The notes: generated from the sequence alone by a model not told the origin. A DNA stretch of 64,000 nt from Microvirga arvi (GCF_016892765.1 NZ_JAFEMD010000003.1:151249-215248), one strand, 5' to 3'; counted from the first letter of the stretch, positions 30,375 through 40,253 are shown. A program made the numbers and translations.

Positions 30375-30998
30375 ATGCTGAGGATCCACGGATATGCAGG
30401 CTCCATCAATGTCCGGAAGGTGCTCTGGACCTGCGTGGAGCTGGGCCTTCCCTTCGAGCGGATCGATTGGGGTGGCGGCACGCGGCCCGTCACGGACCCC
30501 GACTTTCTCAAGCTCAATCCTGTCGGCATGATCCCCGTGATCGAGGATGCAGGCCAGCTCTTCTGGGAATCGAACAGCATCGTCCGCTATCTGGCGGCGC
30601 GCGAAAACCGCCACGACCTGCTGCCTGCCGCTCCGGCGAGGCGGGCGCAGGTCGAGAAGTGGATGGACTGGCAGGTCTCCGACTTCAACAACACCTGGCG
30701 CGCCGTCTTTCAGGCAACGGTGCGCAAGAACCCGAACTTCCAGGACCGGACCGAGATAGCAGCATCCTGGAGCAGGTTCTGCGCCGCGGTTGAGGTGCTC
30801 GACCGGGAACTCGCCCGCACCGGCGCCTATATCGCAGGGCCTGATTTCACCTGCGCCGACATCGTCATCGGCCTGTCGATCCATCGCTGGAAAAGCATTC
30901 CGCTCGAGCGGCCCGATCTGCGGCAGATCGAGCGCTACTACGATCGTCTGTGCGAGCGTGAAGGCTTTCGGCTCTATGGACGGGATGGGGGATTGTAG
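30375..30998 (+). CDS. glutathione S-transferase family protein
   Basis: A 207-residue soluble GST. The N-terminal thioredoxin-fold half carries SINVRKVLWTCVELGLPFE with the likely catalytic Ser/Asn region, NPVGMIPVIED with the cis-Pro, and ESNSIVRYLA, which binds the gamma-glutamyl group. The helical C-terminal half ends GPDFTCADIVIGLSIHRW. GAGGAG lies 7 nt before the ATG. The substrate cannot be told from sequence. It stands alone between the typA terminator and convergent small genes. Confidence 0.92.
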   Translation: MLRIHGYAGSINVRKVLWTCVELGLPFERIDWGGGTRPVTDPDFLKLNPVGMIPVIEDAGQLFWESNSIVRYLAARENRHDLLPAAPARRAQVEKWMDWQVSDFNNTWRAVFQATVRKNPNFQDRTEIAASWSRFCAAVEVLDRELARTGAYIAGPDFTCADIVIGLSIHRWKSIPLERPDLRQIERYYDRLCEREGFRLYGRDGGL

Positions 30999-31046
30999 AG
31001 GGAAACCGCTGCGGGCTTCCCCGGTGCTGCCGGCAAGTAGTCTTGC

Positions 31047-31211
31047 TTAGCCTTCCGCCTTGTCGCTCTGCCCCTTCTTGGCGCCCTCACCCATCGGGTC
31101 GGTGGAATCCTCGCCCGATGCCTCGGGGTTCTCCCGACCCTGCGGAGTCAGCCGGGGAGCGCTGATATCCTCCTCGGTCGCCTTGTTCGATTTCTTGTCG
31201 GGTGCTGTCAT
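31047..31211 (-). CDS. small polar hypothetical protein (54 aa)
   Basis: An acidic, disordered-looking peptide (MTAPDKKSNKATEEDISAPR..., ending KKGQSDKAEG) with no hydrophobic segment. GAGGGA lies 9 nt before the ATG at 31211; an in-frame ATG at 31265 has no such site. It is the third and last of three small polar genes in a row on the minus strand. Function unknown; composition resembles stress-induced hydrophilic proteins. Confidence 0.55.
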   Translation of the reverse strand: MTAPDKKSNKATEEDISAPRLTPQGRENPEASGEDSTDPMGEGAKKGQSDKAEG

Positions 31212-31224
31212 CGCTGCTTGTCCC

Positions 31225-31458
31225 TCATGAGCTTGTGGAATCGGTCGCATCCCGGTCGCCGGCATCAGGCAGAGCGCCCGTGCCCGGGGTCGAATCCGGG
31301 TTGGTCAGCGACGGCTTGCTGTGAGGACCCGCCGCCGGCTGCTTGCCGCCTGGCTGCTTGTCGGAGGAAGCCTGCTGGCCGTCCTTCGGGTCGAGACGCT
31401 TGGACTCGACGTCCTTCTTCGTGTCTTCGGTGTGATTGCCGTAGCCTGCATTGCCCAT
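31225..31458 (-). CDS. small polar hypothetical protein (77 aa)
   Basis: A 77-residue protein rich in Gly, Asn, Lys, Asp and Ser (MGNAGYGNHTEDTKKDVES...), with no predicted membrane or globular core. AGGAGA precedes the ATG by 5 nt, a strong site. It is the middle gene of the three-gene cluster, 12 nt after the first gene. No family is recognised. Confidence 0.65.
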   Translation of the reverse strand: MGNAGYGNHTEDTKKDVESKRLDPKDGQQASSDKQPGGKQPAAGPHSKPSLTNPDSTPGTGALPDAGDRDATDSTSS

Positions 31459-31470
31459 GGCGCTCTCCTG

Positions 31471-31821
31471 TCAGCCCTTATCCTTGCCGTTGACGGCCGT
31501 CGCCCGCTCGATCGCCTCGGCAGTCGCGTCCTTGTCCTTGGGCGAAAGGCTGGCATCGCTCAGATGCTTGGTCGTCTCGGGCGTTTCATCGGCTGTGAGT
31601 TCGTCATGCCCTTCGTCCCTATTTCCGGCGCCACCCATGGATTGGCGATAGGCATAGGCCTCACCGCCGGGCTCGTCCCAGACCTTGCGCATCGTGGCAT
31701 TGCCCTCAGCTCCGCCGTCTTGGTTCGGATCAATGGGGCTGTCGATGCCGCCGCGCTGCTCGTTGCGGATCTGGTCCGCGTCCTGGTTCTGCAATGAATG
31801 GGGAGCCTTGCGTTCCGCCAT
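31471..31821 (-). CDS. small polar hypothetical protein (116 aa)
   Basis: A 116-residue, highly charged protein (MAERKAPHSLQNQDADQIRN..., DEPGGEAYAYRQSMGG, ...ERATAVNGKDKG) that looks disordered throughout. AAGGAG precedes the ATG at 6 nt. It is the first gene of the cluster. About 50 nt upstream is a sequence close to the EcfG stress promoter (AGAAC-N16-GGTT). I know no family for it; a desiccation or general-stress role is a guess. Confidence 0.68.
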   Translation of the reverse strand: MAERKAPHSLQNQDADQIRNEQRGGIDSPIDPNQDGGAEGNATMRKVWDEPGGEAYAYRQSMGGAGNRDEGHDELTADETPETTKHLSDASLSPKDKDATAEAIERATAVNGKDKG

Positions 31822-31866
31822 GATGAACTCCTTGAAACATCGTTTGAATTCGGATGCAGCAAGGAG

Positions 31867-31891
31867 AACCCAGCGGGGGAAGCGAAGTTCT
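31867..31891 (-). promoter_or_regulatory. EcfG-like promoter for the small polar protein cluster
   Basis: On the minus strand AGAAC (31887-31891), a 16-bp spacer and GGTT (31867-31870) match the alphaproteobacterial general-stress consensus GGAAC-N16/17-CGTT with one mismatch in each element. It lies about 45 nt before the first start codon, right after the cysK terminator. Confidence 0.4.
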
Positions 31892-31916
31892 GGCTACGCT
31901 TGGGCCCGGCGCAAAC

Positions 31917-31942
31917 AAAAAGGGCGGCTGTGACGCCGCCCT
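31917..31942 (-). terminator. intrinsic terminator of cysK
   Basis: On the minus strand AGGGCGGC pairs with GCCGCCCT around a 6-nt loop and is followed by TTTTG. It lies 28 nt after the cysK stop. Confidence 0.9.
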
Positions 31943-31969
31943 CTGGTTTGTGTGCTCACTGGATGGAGA

Positions 31970-32950
31970 TCAGAGCCCTTCGAAGAGCGCACTCGAGATG
32001 TAGCGCTCGGCAAAGGAGGGGGCGACGGTGATGATGCGCTTGCCCTTGAACTCGGGTCTGGCGGCCACTTCGAGCGCCGCCGCCACGTTGGCGCCGGTGG
32101 AGATGCCTCCCGGAATGCCCTCGAGCTTGGCGAGGCGACGGGCCGTGTCGAAAGCCGTCTGGTTGCCCACCGTCACCACATCGTCGATGAGGGAGCGATC
32201 AAGCACGTCCGGCACGAATCCGGCACCGATGCCCTGGATCTTGTGCGGGCCGGGCTGGCCACCGGAGAGAACCGGAGAATCCTCGGGCTCGACCGCGATC
32301 ACTTTCATGTTGGGCAGGCGCGGCTTGATCACCTGGGCGACCCCGGTGATGGTGCCGCCGGTGCCGACACCGGCCACGAAGGCATCGAACTGGCCGTTGG
32401 TGTCGTTCCAGATCTCCTCGGCCGTCGTCTTGCGGTGGATCTCCGGATTGGCCGGGTTCTTGAACTGCTGCGGGATGACCGAACCGGGGATGTCGCGGAG
32501 CAGTTCCTCGGCCCGGGCGATGGCGCCCTTCATCCCCTGGGGACCGGGAGTGAGTTCGAGTTCCGCTCCGAGGAAGGCGAGCATCTTGCGGCGCTCAAGC
32601 GACATGGTCTCGGGCATCACCAGGATGAGGCGGTAGCCTCGCGCCGCCGCCACGAAGGCAAGCGCGATGCCGGTATTGCCGGAGGTCGGCTCGATCAGGG
32701 TCGCGCCCGGTTTGATAAGACCCGCCGCCTCCATGGAGTCGATCATGTTGACGCCGATGCGGTCCTTCACGCTGGAAATCGGGTTGAAGAACTCGAGCTT
32801 GAGGAGAATCTCCGCGTCGATTCCGTGCTCCTTCGGCAGCCGGTTCAGGCGCACGAGAGGGGTGTTGCCGATGGTTTCCGTGATGGAGCCGTAGATGCGG
32901 CCGCGTCCGGGTTTGGTGCTGGCCCCCGATGCATTGACAGTGTCAGCCAT
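31970..32950 (-). CDS. cysK: cysteine synthase A
   Basis: O-acetylserine sulfhydrylase, the last step of cysteine synthesis; PLP enzyme of 326 residues. The PLP lysine is in ISSVKDRIG, the substrate loop is [10 protein letters not shown], and the phosphate-binding loop is [14 protein letters not shown] lies 5 nt before the ATG, so translation should be strong. An Rrf2-family regulator gene lies 73 bp upstream on the same strand, a pairing that recalls CymR-CysK. Confidence 0.96.
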   Translation of the reverse strand: MADTVNASGASTKPGRGRIYGSITETIGNTPLVRLNRLPKEHGIDAEILLKLEFFNPISSVKDRIGVNMIDSMEAAGLIKPGATLIEPTSGNTGIALAFVAAARGYRLILVMPETMSLERRKMLAFLGAELELTPGPQGMKGAIARAEELLRDIPGSVIPQQFKNPANPEIHRKTTAEEIWNDTNGQFDAFVAGVGTGGTITGVAQVIKPRLPNMKVIAVEPEDSPVLSGGQPGPHKIQGIGAGFVPDVLDRSLIDDVVTVGNQTAFDTARRLAKLEGIPGGISTGANVAAALEVAARPEFKGKRIITVAPSFAERYISSALFEGL

Positions 32951-33023
32951 GAAATCCTCCTACAGGTCAGAGGAACCTTAACCTTTCCCGCAATAGGTGT
33001 CGATATTTGGAGTAATTTACATT

Positions 33024-33473
33024 TCAGATCGTGAAATCGACCGCCGAAGCCGGTTCGACAGCCGATTCCGCCTGCGCCTTCTGGCAAAGGTCCTCCACCG
33101 TCACCTGATCGAGTTCGGTGAGGAAAGCCTCCGTGCCGCGCTGAACCAGGGGGCTGACAACAGCCTCGGCCAGGCGTGATTCGGGGATTGGCGACGAGCC
33201 GTCCTCCTCCAGGGCCGCCATGGCGATGCGCACGATGTCGCCTGCCGTGATCCGCCGCCGCTCGCGGGCGAGTTCATAGCCGCCCCGGGGCCCGCGCACG
33301 CCCTTCAGGATGCCCTGGCGCACGAGAGCCTGCAGGATCGGCTCAAGATAGCGCGGCGGCAGGTTGTGCCGGGCGGCCAATGCCTTGGCCGAGACCGGCA
33401 TGGGCCGGGCATGGAGCGCGATATCGGTCACGGCGGCGATGGCGAGAAGCGAGCGGCGTGAGAGAAAGTTCAT
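33024..33473 (-). CDS. Rrf2-family transcriptional regulator
   Basis: A 149-residue winged-helix regulator. The DNA-binding half reads AAVTDIALHARPMPVSAKALAARHNLP, then the wing RGPRGGYELARERRRIT. The three closely spaced cysteines that hold the Fe-S cluster in IscR and NsrR are missing; only one Cys is present (DLCQKAQ). It therefore resembles the cluster-free CymR type. It is followed by cysK on the same strand and preceded by dut. Control of cysteine metabolism is inferred. Confidence 0.88.
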   Translation of the reverse strand: MNFLSRRSLLAIAAVTDIALHARPMPVSAKALAARHNLPPRYLEPILQALVRQGILKGVRGPRGGYELARERRRITAGDIVRIAMAALEEDGSSPIPESRLAEAVVSPLVQRGTEAFLTELDQVTVEDLCQKAQAESAVEPASAVDFTI

Positions 33474-33486
33474 GGCGGATGCTCCC

Positions 33487-33942
33487 CTAGCCCAATCCGG
33501 TGGAGCCGAAGCCGCCGGCGGCGCGAGGCGTCTCGTCGACCTGCTCCACTTCCACAGGCTCGACCTGGATGACAGGCGCAACGATCATCTGGGCAATGCG
33601 CATGCCGCGCGTGACGGTGAAGGGTTCTGAGCCCAGATTGACGAGCAGCACCTGCACCTCGCCACGGTAATCCGCATCGACGGTGCCCGGCGCATTGAGC
33701 ACCGTGACCCCATGCTTGAACGCCAATCCCGAGCGAGGACGCACCTGCGCTTCGAACCCCGGCTCGAGCTGGAACACCAGACCTGTCGGGATCCGCGCGC
33801 GGGCCCGGGGATGCAGGATGATCGGCGCATCGGCAGGATTGGCTGCGATGAGGTCCATGCCCGCGGCATCGGCCGTCTCATAGCGCGGCAATGGCAAATC
33901 GGCAGCATGGGCGAGACGCTGGATGCGCAGGCGATGGCTCAT
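33487..33942 (-). CDS. dut: deoxyuridine 5'-triphosphate nucleotidohydrolase
   Basis: Trimeric dUTPase of 151 residues that keeps uracil out of DNA and supplies dUMP. Family motifs appear in order: [17 protein letters not shown], the uracil pocket [17 protein letters not shown], and the C-terminal GGFGSTG arm. GAAGGTGGGA precedes the ATG. The start overlaps the coaBC stop as ATGA, and coaBC-dut is a common alphaproteobacterial pair. Confidence 0.96.
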   Translation of the reverse strand: MSHRLRIQRLAHAADLPLPRYETADAAGMDLIAANPADAPIILHPRARARIPTGLVFQLEPGFEAQVRPRSGLAFKHGVTVLNAPGTVDADYRGEVQVLLVNLGSEPFTVTRGMRIAQMIVAPVIQVEPVEVEQVDETPRAAGGFGSTGLG

Positions 33943-35153
33943 GGAGTCCCACCTTCGATCATCGCGCCTAAGCGTTCGACAAGCTTTTTCGCGACATCGG
34001 TTTTCGACAAAGTCGGCCAGGTTTCCACATCGGACGTGGAGACAAGATGCACGGTGTTGCTGTCTCCGCCCATCACGCCGGTTTGCGCAGAGACATCGTT
34101 GGCGACGATGAGATCGCAGCCCTTCCTGGCGAGCTTCTGCTTCGCATGCTCGATCACATGCTCGGTCTCGGCCGCGAAACCTACCATGAGCGGCGGGCGG
34201 TTTTCGGTGCGGCGCGCGATGGTGGCGAGGATGTCGGGGTTCTCGGTGAGCGACAGGTTCGGCAGGGCGCCATCCTTCTTCTTGATCTTCTGCTCGCCCG
34301 CATTGGCCACGCGCCAATCGGCCACGGCGGCGGCGAAAATGCCGACGTCGGCAGGCAGAGCCTGCTCCACGGCCTGCAGCATCTCGCGGGCGCTCTCCAC
34401 ATGCACGGTCGTGATACCGGGAGGATCGGGCAGGGTGACCGGACCGGAGATCAGCGTTACGCGGGCCCCGGCCTCGGCGGCGGCTCTCGCGATGGCGTGG
34501 CCCTGCTTGCCGGAGGAGCGGTTGGCGATGTAGCGCACCGGATCGATGGGCTCGTGCGTCGGGCCGGAGGTGACGATCACATGCTTGCCGGCGAGCGGAC
34601 CCGAGGGAGCCACCAGCCGCTCGACGGCCGCCGCGATTTCCAGGGGCTCGGCCATGCGGCCGGGGCCGAATTCGGCCTCCGCCATGGCGCCGTCATTGGG
34701 CCCGACCACATGAACGCCATCCGCCTGCAGGGTTTTCAGGTTGCGCTGCGTCGCCGGATGCAGCCACATGCGCACGTTCATGGCCGGCGCGATCAGGATC
34801 GGCAGGGTGGTGGCCAGCAGCACCGTGGAGGCGAGATCGTCCGCATGCCCTCCCGCCATCTTCGCCATGAGATTGGCGGTGGCAGGGGCGACGACGATGA
34901 GGTCCGCATCGCGGGCGAGCTTGATGTGGCCGATATCCGCCTCGTCCTCGCGGTCGAAGAGGTCCGTATGCGAGCGCTGGCCCGTCAGGGCGGAGGCGGC
35001 GAGCGGCGTGATGAACGCTTGAGCGCCGTTGGTCAGGATACAGCGCACCGAGGCGCCGCGTTCGCGCAGCCGGCGGATGAGATCGAGCGACTTGTAGGCC
35101 GCGATACCGCCGCCGATGACCAGAAGGATGCGTTTGCCTGAAAGCGCCGTCAT
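33939..35153 (-). CDS. coaBC: CoaBC, phosphopantothenoylcysteine synthetase/decarboxylase
   Basis: Bifunctional coenzyme A enzyme of 404 residues. The N-terminal flavoprotein decarboxylase half has the catalytic His in [11 protein letters not shown] and the motif APAMNVRMW. The C-terminal synthetase half has [20 protein letters not shown] and the Lys-rich loop KIKKKDG. It starts at an ATG overlapping the ubiB TGA and ends overlapping the dut ATG, so ubiE-ubiB-coaBC-dut form one coupled operon. Confidence 0.96.
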   Translation of the reverse strand: MTALSGKRILLVIGGGIAAYKSLDLIRRLRERGASVRCILTNGAQAFITPLAASALTGQRSHTDLFDREDEADIGHIKLARDADLIVVAPATANLMAKMAGGHADDLASTVLLATTLPILIAPAMNVRMWLHPATQRNLKTLQADGVHVVGPNDGAMAEAEFGPGRMAEPLEIAAAVERLVAPSGPLAGKHVIVTSGPTHEPIDPVRYIANRSSGKQGHAIARAAAEAGARVTLISGPVTLPDPPGITTVHVESAREMLQAVEQALPADVGIFAAAVADWRVANAGEQKIKKKDGALPNLSLTENPDILATIARRTENRPPLMVGFAAETEHVIEHAKQKLARKGCDLIVANDVSAQTGVMGGDSNTVHLVSTSDVETWPTLSKTDVAKKLVERLGAMIEGGTP

Positions 35154-36724
35154 GCGAAGCCTCTGAACAGCATGATCATCAGCGAAGCGGCGATGATCCA
35201 CAAGGCCGCCACCCCCCAGCGGTTGCCCCGCGCCTCGGCGCGACCGATGGCGGCGACGCTGTCCTGGTCCAGCGCCACGCCCCGGGCCGTCACCTCCTCG
35301 AGCTGGCTGAGCACCCGTTCGGCGCGCAGCGCCAGCTCCGGCAGGTCGCCGATGACCCCCGCCAGCGTCCACAGGCCCCGGCCGGCCTGCTCGGCGCGAC
35401 CGAGGGGACCGAGATTCCGCTCGATCCAGTCGCGCACGACGGGCTCGGAGGTGGTCCACATGTCGAGCTTCGGATCGAGGTTGCGCGCCACGCCCTCGAC
35501 CACGACCATGGTCTTCTGCAGCATGACGAGTTCGATCCGCGTTGCCATGTCGAAGAGCGCCGTGATCTCGAAGAGAAGCGTCAGCAGCTTCGCCATGGAG
35601 ATCTCGTCGGCGCGCCGGTCGTGGATCGGCTCGCCGATGGCGCGGATGGCCTGGGCAAAATCCTCGACCGAGTGGTGCGGCGGCACGTAGCCGGCCTCGA
35701 AATGCACCTGCGCGACACGCAGATAATCGCGGCGGATGAAGCCCAGCAGGATCTCGGCGAGGAAGCGTCGCTCCTTCATGCCGAGCCGGCCCATGATGCC
35801 GAAATCGACGGCCACGAGGCGGCCTTGCACATCGACGAACAGGTTGCCCGGATGCATGTCGGCATGGAAATAGCCGTCGCGGATCGCATGGCGCAGGAAG
35901 GACTGGATCACCGCGCGCCCGAGCGCCACCCGGTCGAAGCCGGCGGCATCGATGGCGGCGAGATCATTGAGCCGAATGCCCTCGATCCAGGTGGTGGTGA
36001 GCACGTCGCGGGCGGTGAGGTCCCATTCCGGCTTCGGCACGCGGAAATCGGGATCGTCCTTCGTGTTCTCGGCGAGTTCTGAGACGGCGGCGGCCTCGAG
36101 ACGCAAATCCATCTCGACGGAGACGGAACGGGCCAGCGCCTCGACGATCTCGAGAGGCTTGAGGCGGCGCGCATCGGGAACCACGCGCTCGAACAGGCGG
36201 GCTGCGGCGCGCATGGCCTGGAGATCGCGGGCAAAGCCCTCGCGCACGCCCGGCCGCACCACCTTCACGGCGAGCGTCTCCTCACCTTCTGCGGTACGGA
36301 TGCGGGCCTTGTGGACCTGAGCGATGGAGGCGGCCGCGATCGGCTCGCTAAATTCGAGAAAGAGCTCGTCGATAGGACGGCCGAGGGCGATCTCAACCAT
36401 GCGCACGGCTTCAGCCCTTGGAAAGGGCGGCATGCGGTCCTGCAGGCGCTCCAGATCGCGGGCGGCCGCCACGCCGACGATGTCGGGACGGGTCGCCAGG
36501 AACTGGCCGAATTTCACGTAGGATGGACCGAGCCGCGTGAGGGCCTTCGACAATCGCGTGGCGCCGTCACCGGCCTGCGGACGCTCGACGAGCCGGGCCA
36601 TTTTCAGGGCGAGGCGGGCAGAGGGCGGCAGGGCGCTCGGATCGACAAGCGCCAATGCGCCTTCGCGCGCCAGGACGAAGCCTGCGCGCAGGTTGCGGGC
36701 GAGATGGAAGAGGCTGCCGATCAC
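35150..36724 (-). CDS. ubiB: UbiB, ubiquinone biosynthesis protein (ABC1/ADCK kinase-like)
   Basis: Atypical kinase-like protein of 524 residues needed for ubiquinone synthesis. The signature KxGQ appears as KFGQFLATRPD and the nucleotide-binding region includes AVKVVRPG; DMHPGNLFVD and AVDFGIMGRLG are the catalytic-loop and metal-binding segments. A hydrophobic C-terminal helix (ALWIIAASLMIMLF) anchors it to the membrane. It starts with GTG, 5 nt after the ubiE stop. Confidence 0.95.
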   Translation of the reverse strand: MIGSLFHLARNLRAGFVLAREGALALVDPSALPPSARLALKMARLVERPQAGDGATRLSKALTRLGPSYVKFGQFLATRPDIVGVAAARDLERLQDRMPPFPRAEAVRMVEIALGRPIDELFLEFSEPIAAASIAQVHKARIRTAEGEETLAVKVVRPGVREGFARDLQAMRAAARLFERVVPDARRLKPLEIVEALARSVSVEMDLRLEAAAVSELAENTKDDPDFRVPKPEWDLTARDVLTTTWIEGIRLNDLAAIDAAGFDRVALGRAVIQSFLRHAIRDGYFHADMHPGNLFVDVQGRLVAVDFGIMGRLGMKERRFLAEILLGFIRRDYLRVAQVHFEAGYVPPHHSVEDFAQAIRAIGEPIHDRRADEISMAKLLTLLFEITALFDMATRIELVMLQKTMVVVEGVARNLDPKLDMWTTSEPVVRDWIERNLGPLGRAEQAGRGLWTLAGVIGDLPELALRAERVLSQLEEVTARGVALDQDSVAAIGRAEARGNRWGVAALWIIAASLMIMLFRGFA

Positions 36725-36728
36725 GCGC

Positions 36729-37478
36729 TTAGATCTTCCAGCCTGAGTGAATGGCGACCACGCCCGCGGTGAGCGAGCGGTGCGTGACCCGCCTGAAGCC
36801 CGCCTCCTCGATCATCCGTGCGAAGGCGACGGGCGGTGGGAAGCGGCGGATCGACTCGACGAGATATCGGTAGGATTCCGCATCCCCTGTCACCATCTGC
36901 CCGAGCCTCGGGATGACGTTGAAGGAATAGGCGTCGTAGATCTTGTCCAGCACCGGCACGTCCACCTTGGAGAATTCCAGACACAGGAAGCGCCCGCCGG
37001 GCTTGAGAACCCGATGCGCCTCGCTTAAGGCGCGGTCGATGCGCGGCACGTTCCGGATGCCGAAGGCGATGGTGTAGGCATCATAGGTTTTGGGCTCGAA
37101 CGGCAGCTCCTCCGCATTGGCCTCGACGAAATCGATGCGGCCCTCATAGCGGTGCCCGGCCCGCTCGGCGCCCACCTTCAGCATCTCGCCATTGATGTCG
37201 AGCACGGTCACGTGAGTCCGGGGTCCGCCTTCGTCCAGGATGCGGAAGGCGACATCGCCGGTGCCGCCGGCCACGTCGAGATGGCGGAAGGAGCGGTCGC
37301 GGGGCGGGCGAAGGGTCGAGATGAGCGCGTCCTTCCAGAGGCGGTGGAGCCCGACGGACATGAGGTCGTTCATGAGATCGTAGCGGCTCGCGACCGAGCG
37401 GAAGACCTCGTTGACCTTGCCCTGCTTCTCGCCGAGCGGCACGGACTGGAACCCGAAATGGGTCTTCTCGTCGGTCAT
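36729..37478 (-). CDS. ubiE: UbiE, demethylmenaquinol/DDMQ C-methyltransferase
   Basis: SAM-dependent methyltransferase of 249 residues for the ubiquinone C-methylation step. Motif I is [12 protein letters not shown], and the UbiE signatures [17 protein letters not shown] and [15 protein letters not shown] are complete. The start [11 protein letters not shown] has GAGGATC before it; an in-frame ATG at 37547 falls in a palindromic repeat and is rejected. First gene of the ubiE-ubiB-coaBC-dut operon, divergent from mutM. Confidence 0.96.
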   Translation of the reverse strand: MTDEKTHFGFQSVPLGEKQGKVNEVFRSVASRYDLMNDLMSVGLHRLWKDALISTLRPPRDRSFRHLDVAGGTGDVAFRILDEGGPRTHVTVLDINGEMLKVGAERAGHRYEGRIDFVEANAEELPFEPKTYDAYTIAFGIRNVPRIDRALSEAHRVLKPGGRFLCLEFSKVDVPVLDKIYDAYSFNVIPRLGQMVTGDAESYRYLVESIRRFPPPVAFARMIEEAGFRRVTHRSLTAGVVAIHSGWKI

Positions 37479-37505
37479 GATCCTCACCAAACCTCTCGTC
37501 ACCTT

Positions 37506-37613
37506 GAGCATCGGACCCAAAAGTGGATTTGCACTTTTGGGATCCATCCGATGCTTAATCCTTTGATCGGCGCATCGTGCGGAAAAGTGGACCCGGTTTT
37601 CCGCACGATGCGC
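37506..37613. repeat. two palindromic repeats between ubiE and mutM
   Basis: The first unit (37506-37556) pairs GAGCATCGGA-type arms and holds CCAAAAGTG/CACTTTTGG. The second (37570-37613) is GCGCATCGTGCGGAAAA with TTTTCCGCACGATGCGC, a perfect 17-bp inverted repeat around ten bases. Both belong to a palindrome family that is widespread in Rhizobiales. They fill most of the divergent promoter region. Confidence 0.75.
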
Positions 37614-37686
37614 TAGTGTCGCGATCCATAGCGGAAGCGGGGCCTAAAGGCTATGTAAGAGCCCTCAAGAAGCCGAGAGATGGTTG

Positions 37687-38580
37687 ATGCCCGAACTGCC
37701 CGAAGTCGAAACCGTGCGCCGGGGCCTGGAGCCCGCCATGGTCGGAGCCCGCTTCACCAAGGTCACCCAGCGCCGGCCAGACCTGCGCTTCCCCTTCCCC
37801 GATCGGTTTTCCGAACGGCTGGAGGGGCAGGAGGTCAAGGCGCTTGGCCGCCGGGCCAAGTATCTCCTGGCCGATCTCTCCTGCGGCGAGGTGCTGGTCA
37901 TGCATCTGGGCATGTCCGGCCGCTTCCTCGTGACCAAGGACGGAGCCACCCGCATGCCGGGCGAGTTTCATCACGAGCATGGGGGTCTGGGCGCTCACGA
38001 TCATGTGGTCTTCCAGCTCTCCAACGGAGCGGCCGTCACCTATAATGACGCCCGCCGCTTCGGCTTCATGGATCTGGTGCCGCGTTCGGACATCGAAACG
38101 TCCAAGCATTTCGCCGGCATGGGCATCGAGCCGCTCGGCAACGAGCTCTCGGGCGAGACCATCGCCAAGCTCTTTTCCGGCAAGCGCACGCCCCTGAAGG
38201 CCGCCCTCCTCGACCAGCGCCTGATCGCGGGCCTCGGCAACATCTATGTGTGCGAGGCCCTGTTCCGCACAGGCCTCCACCCGGAGGCGCCCGCCGGTTC
38301 GCTCGTGACGAAGAAAGGTGAGCCTACGGACCAGGCGCACCAGCTCGCTGAAATCATCCGGGATGTGCTCTCGGAGGCGGTGGAGGCCGGCGGCTCTACC
38401 CTGCGCGACCATGCGCAGGTCGACGGGTCCCTCGGCTATTTCCAGCATTCCTTCCGGGTCTACGACCGGGAGGGCGAGCCCTGCGTGACGCCCGCCTGCA
38501 CCGGCACCGTGGCGCGGCTCGTGCAGTCCGGACGCTCCACCTTCTATTGTCCGGAATGCCAGAAGCGCTCCTCGGCTTAA
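37687..38580 (+). CDS. mutM: formamidopyrimidine-DNA glycosylase
   Basis: Base-excision repair enzyme of 297 residues that removes 8-oxoguanine. After Met removal the N-terminus is the catalytic PELPEVET. The conserved Lys near residue 60 is in [10 protein letters not shown], and [18 protein letters not shown] matches the helix-two-turn-helix. The C-terminal zinc finger has four Cys (PCVTPAC and FYCPEC). The ATG at 37687 was chosen over the TTG one codon earlier because it exposes the catalytic proline. Confidence 0.96.
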   Translation: MPELPEVETVRRGLEPAMVGARFTKVTQRRPDLRFPFPDRFSERLEGQEVKALGRRAKYLLADLSCGEVLVMHLGMSGRFLVTKDGATRMPGEFHHEHGGLGAHDHVVFQLSNGAAVTYNDARRFGFMDLVPRSDIETSKHFAGMGIEPLGNELSGETIAKLFSGKRTPLKAALLDQRLIAGLGNIYVCEALFRTGLHPEAPAGSLVTKKGEPTDQAHQLAEIIRDVLSEAVEAGGSTLRDHAQVDGSLGYFQHSFRVYDREGEPCVTPACTGTVARLVQSGRSTFYCPECQKRSSA

Positions 38581-38665
38581 GGCGAAGGCTGGCCTCCCTT
38601 TTTCCTCTTGCCGCATCGTCCGCCCTCACATACCGGTGTCTCTCCATCGAGGAGGAGATGCCGGC

Positions 38666-39439
38666 ATGGCTTTTGAGACGATTCTCGTTGAGACGCGCGG
38701 CAAGGTTGGGCTGATCACCCTCAACCGCCCCCAGGCCCTGAACGCCCTCAATTCGGCGCTGCTGAACGAGGTGAACCAGGCCCTCGACGCCTTCGAGGCG
38801 GATGCTGATATCGGCTGCATTGTCATCACCGGCTCGGAGAAGGCCTTTGCCGCCGGCGCCGACATCAAGGAGATGGCGGAGCTCGCCTATCCGCACACCT
38901 ACATGGCCGATTTCTTCTCCGGCTGGGAGAAGGTATCGGGCCGGCGCAAGCCGATGATCGCGGCGGTGGCGGGCTTTGCGCTCGGCGGTGGCTGCGAATT
39001 CGCCATGATGTGCGACTTCATCATCGCAGCGGACAACGCCAAGTTCGGTCAGCCGGAGATCAAGCTCGGCGTGATGCCGGGCATGGGCGGCACCCAGCGC
39101 CTGACCCGCCTCGTCGGCAGGGCCAAGGCCATGGAGATGTGCCTGACGGGCCGGATGATGGGCGCAGAGGAAGCCGAGCGCTCCGGGCTCGTCGCCCGCG
39201 TGGTGCCGCTGGCCGATCTCCTCACCGACGCGCTGAAGACGGCGGAGACCATCGCGTCCATGTCGCTGCCGATCGCCATGATGACCAAGGAGACCGTCAA
39301 CCGGGCCGACGAGGTGTCGCTCTCCGAGGGCATCCGTTTCGAGCGGCGCCTGTTCCACGCCATGTTCGCCACCGCCGACCAGAAGGAAGGCATGGCGGCC
39401 TTTGTGGGCAAGCGCCCGCCTGAGTTCAAGAACGGGTAA
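38666..39439 (+). CDS. enoyl-CoA hydratase
   Basis: Crotonase-family hydratase of 257 residues for fatty acid beta-oxidation. Both catalytic glutamates are present, in [12 protein letters not shown] and [10 protein letters not shown], and the oxyanion-hole segments ([18 protein letters not shown]) fit true enoyl-CoA hydratases. GGAGGAG precedes the chosen ATG. It is 2 bp upstream of the TSUP exporter gene and probably co-transcribed with it. Confidence 0.94.
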   Translation: MAFETILVETRGKVGLITLNRPQALNALNSALLNEVNQALDAFEADADIGCIVITGSEKAFAAGADIKEMAELAYPHTYMADFFSGWEKVSGRRKPMIAAVAGFALGGGCEFAMMCDFIIAADNAKFGQPEIKLGVMPGMGGTQRLTRLVGRAKAMEMCLTGRMMGAEEAERSGLVARVVPLADLLTDALKTAETIASMSLPIAMMTKETVNRADEVSLSEGIRFERRLFHAMFATADQKEGMAAFVGKRPPEFKNG

Positions 39440-39441
39440 TC

Positions 39442-40233
39442 GTGTTCGACATCGGTTTCGACATGATCGCGGCGCTCGCCGCGATCTCTTTTCTGGCGGG
39501 CTTCGTGGATTCCATTGCCGGGGGCGGCGGGCTTCTCACCGTGCCGGCCCTCCTGCTCGCGGGCTTCGATCCGGCGCAGGCGATCGCCACCAACAAGGTG
39601 CAGGGCTCGGTCGCGGCCGCCTCCGCCACCTACACCTTCGGCCGCAAGGGGCTGATCGAATGGCGCAAGGCCTGGGGCTTCACCTTGGTGGCTTTCCTAA
39701 GCAGCGTGGCGGGAGCCCTCTGCGTTCAGTTCCTGCCGCGCTCCGTGCTCGAGGTTCTGATCCCGGTCATGCTCATCGCGATGGCGATCTACTTCGCCGT
39801 CTCGCGCAAGATGAAGGACGAGGACGCCCATGCCCGGATGACGGCTCTCGCCTTCGGCCTCACCGCGCCCGTCGCCATCGGCTTCTATGACGGCATCTTC
39901 GGGCCGGGTGCGGGCTCCTTCTACATGCTCGCCTTCGTGACGCTCCTCGGCTATGGGGTGGTGAAGGCAACCGCGCATACGAAGCTCGTCAATTTCGCGA
40001 GCAATTTCGGCAGCCTCCTCCTCTATGCGTCGACAGGCGCGGTGGTGTGGCCTCTGGGTCTGGTCATGGCCGGAGCGTCATTGCTCGGGGCTCAGGCGGG
40101 GTCGCGGCTTGCCATGCGGCTGGGCTCCCGGCTCATCCGGCCGCTGCTGGTCCTGGTGTCGAGCCTGATGGCCCTGACGCTCCTGCTCGACCCGGCCAAT
40201 CCGTGGCGCCAGGGGCTCTTGGCGCTTTTTTGA
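39442..40233 (+). CDS. TSUP family (TauE/SafE) membrane transporter
   Basis: A 263-residue inner membrane protein with about eight hydrophobic helices and the family signature FVDSIAGGGGLLTVPALL near the N-terminus, repeated in degenerate form as FYDGIFGPGAGSFYMLAF in the second half. Members move sulfite, sulfonates or other organic anions. It starts with GTG 2 nt after the enoyl-CoA hydratase stop and has no separate ribosome binding site. Substrate unknown. Confidence 0.9.
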   Translation: MFDIGFDMIAALAAISFLAGFVDSIAGGGGLLTVPALLLAGFDPAQAIATNKVQGSVAAASATYTFGRKGLIEWRKAWGFTLVAFLSSVAGALCVQFLPRSVLEVLIPVMLIAMAIYFAVSRKMKDEDAHARMTALAFGLTAPVAIGFYDGIFGPGAGSFYMLAFVTLLGYGVVKATAHTKLVNFASNFGSLLLYASTGAVVWPLGLVMAGASLLGAQAGSRLAMRLGSRLIRPLLVLVSSLMALTLLLDPANPWRQGLLALF

Positions 40234-40253
40234 CGCGCAAAGGCCCACGGACG

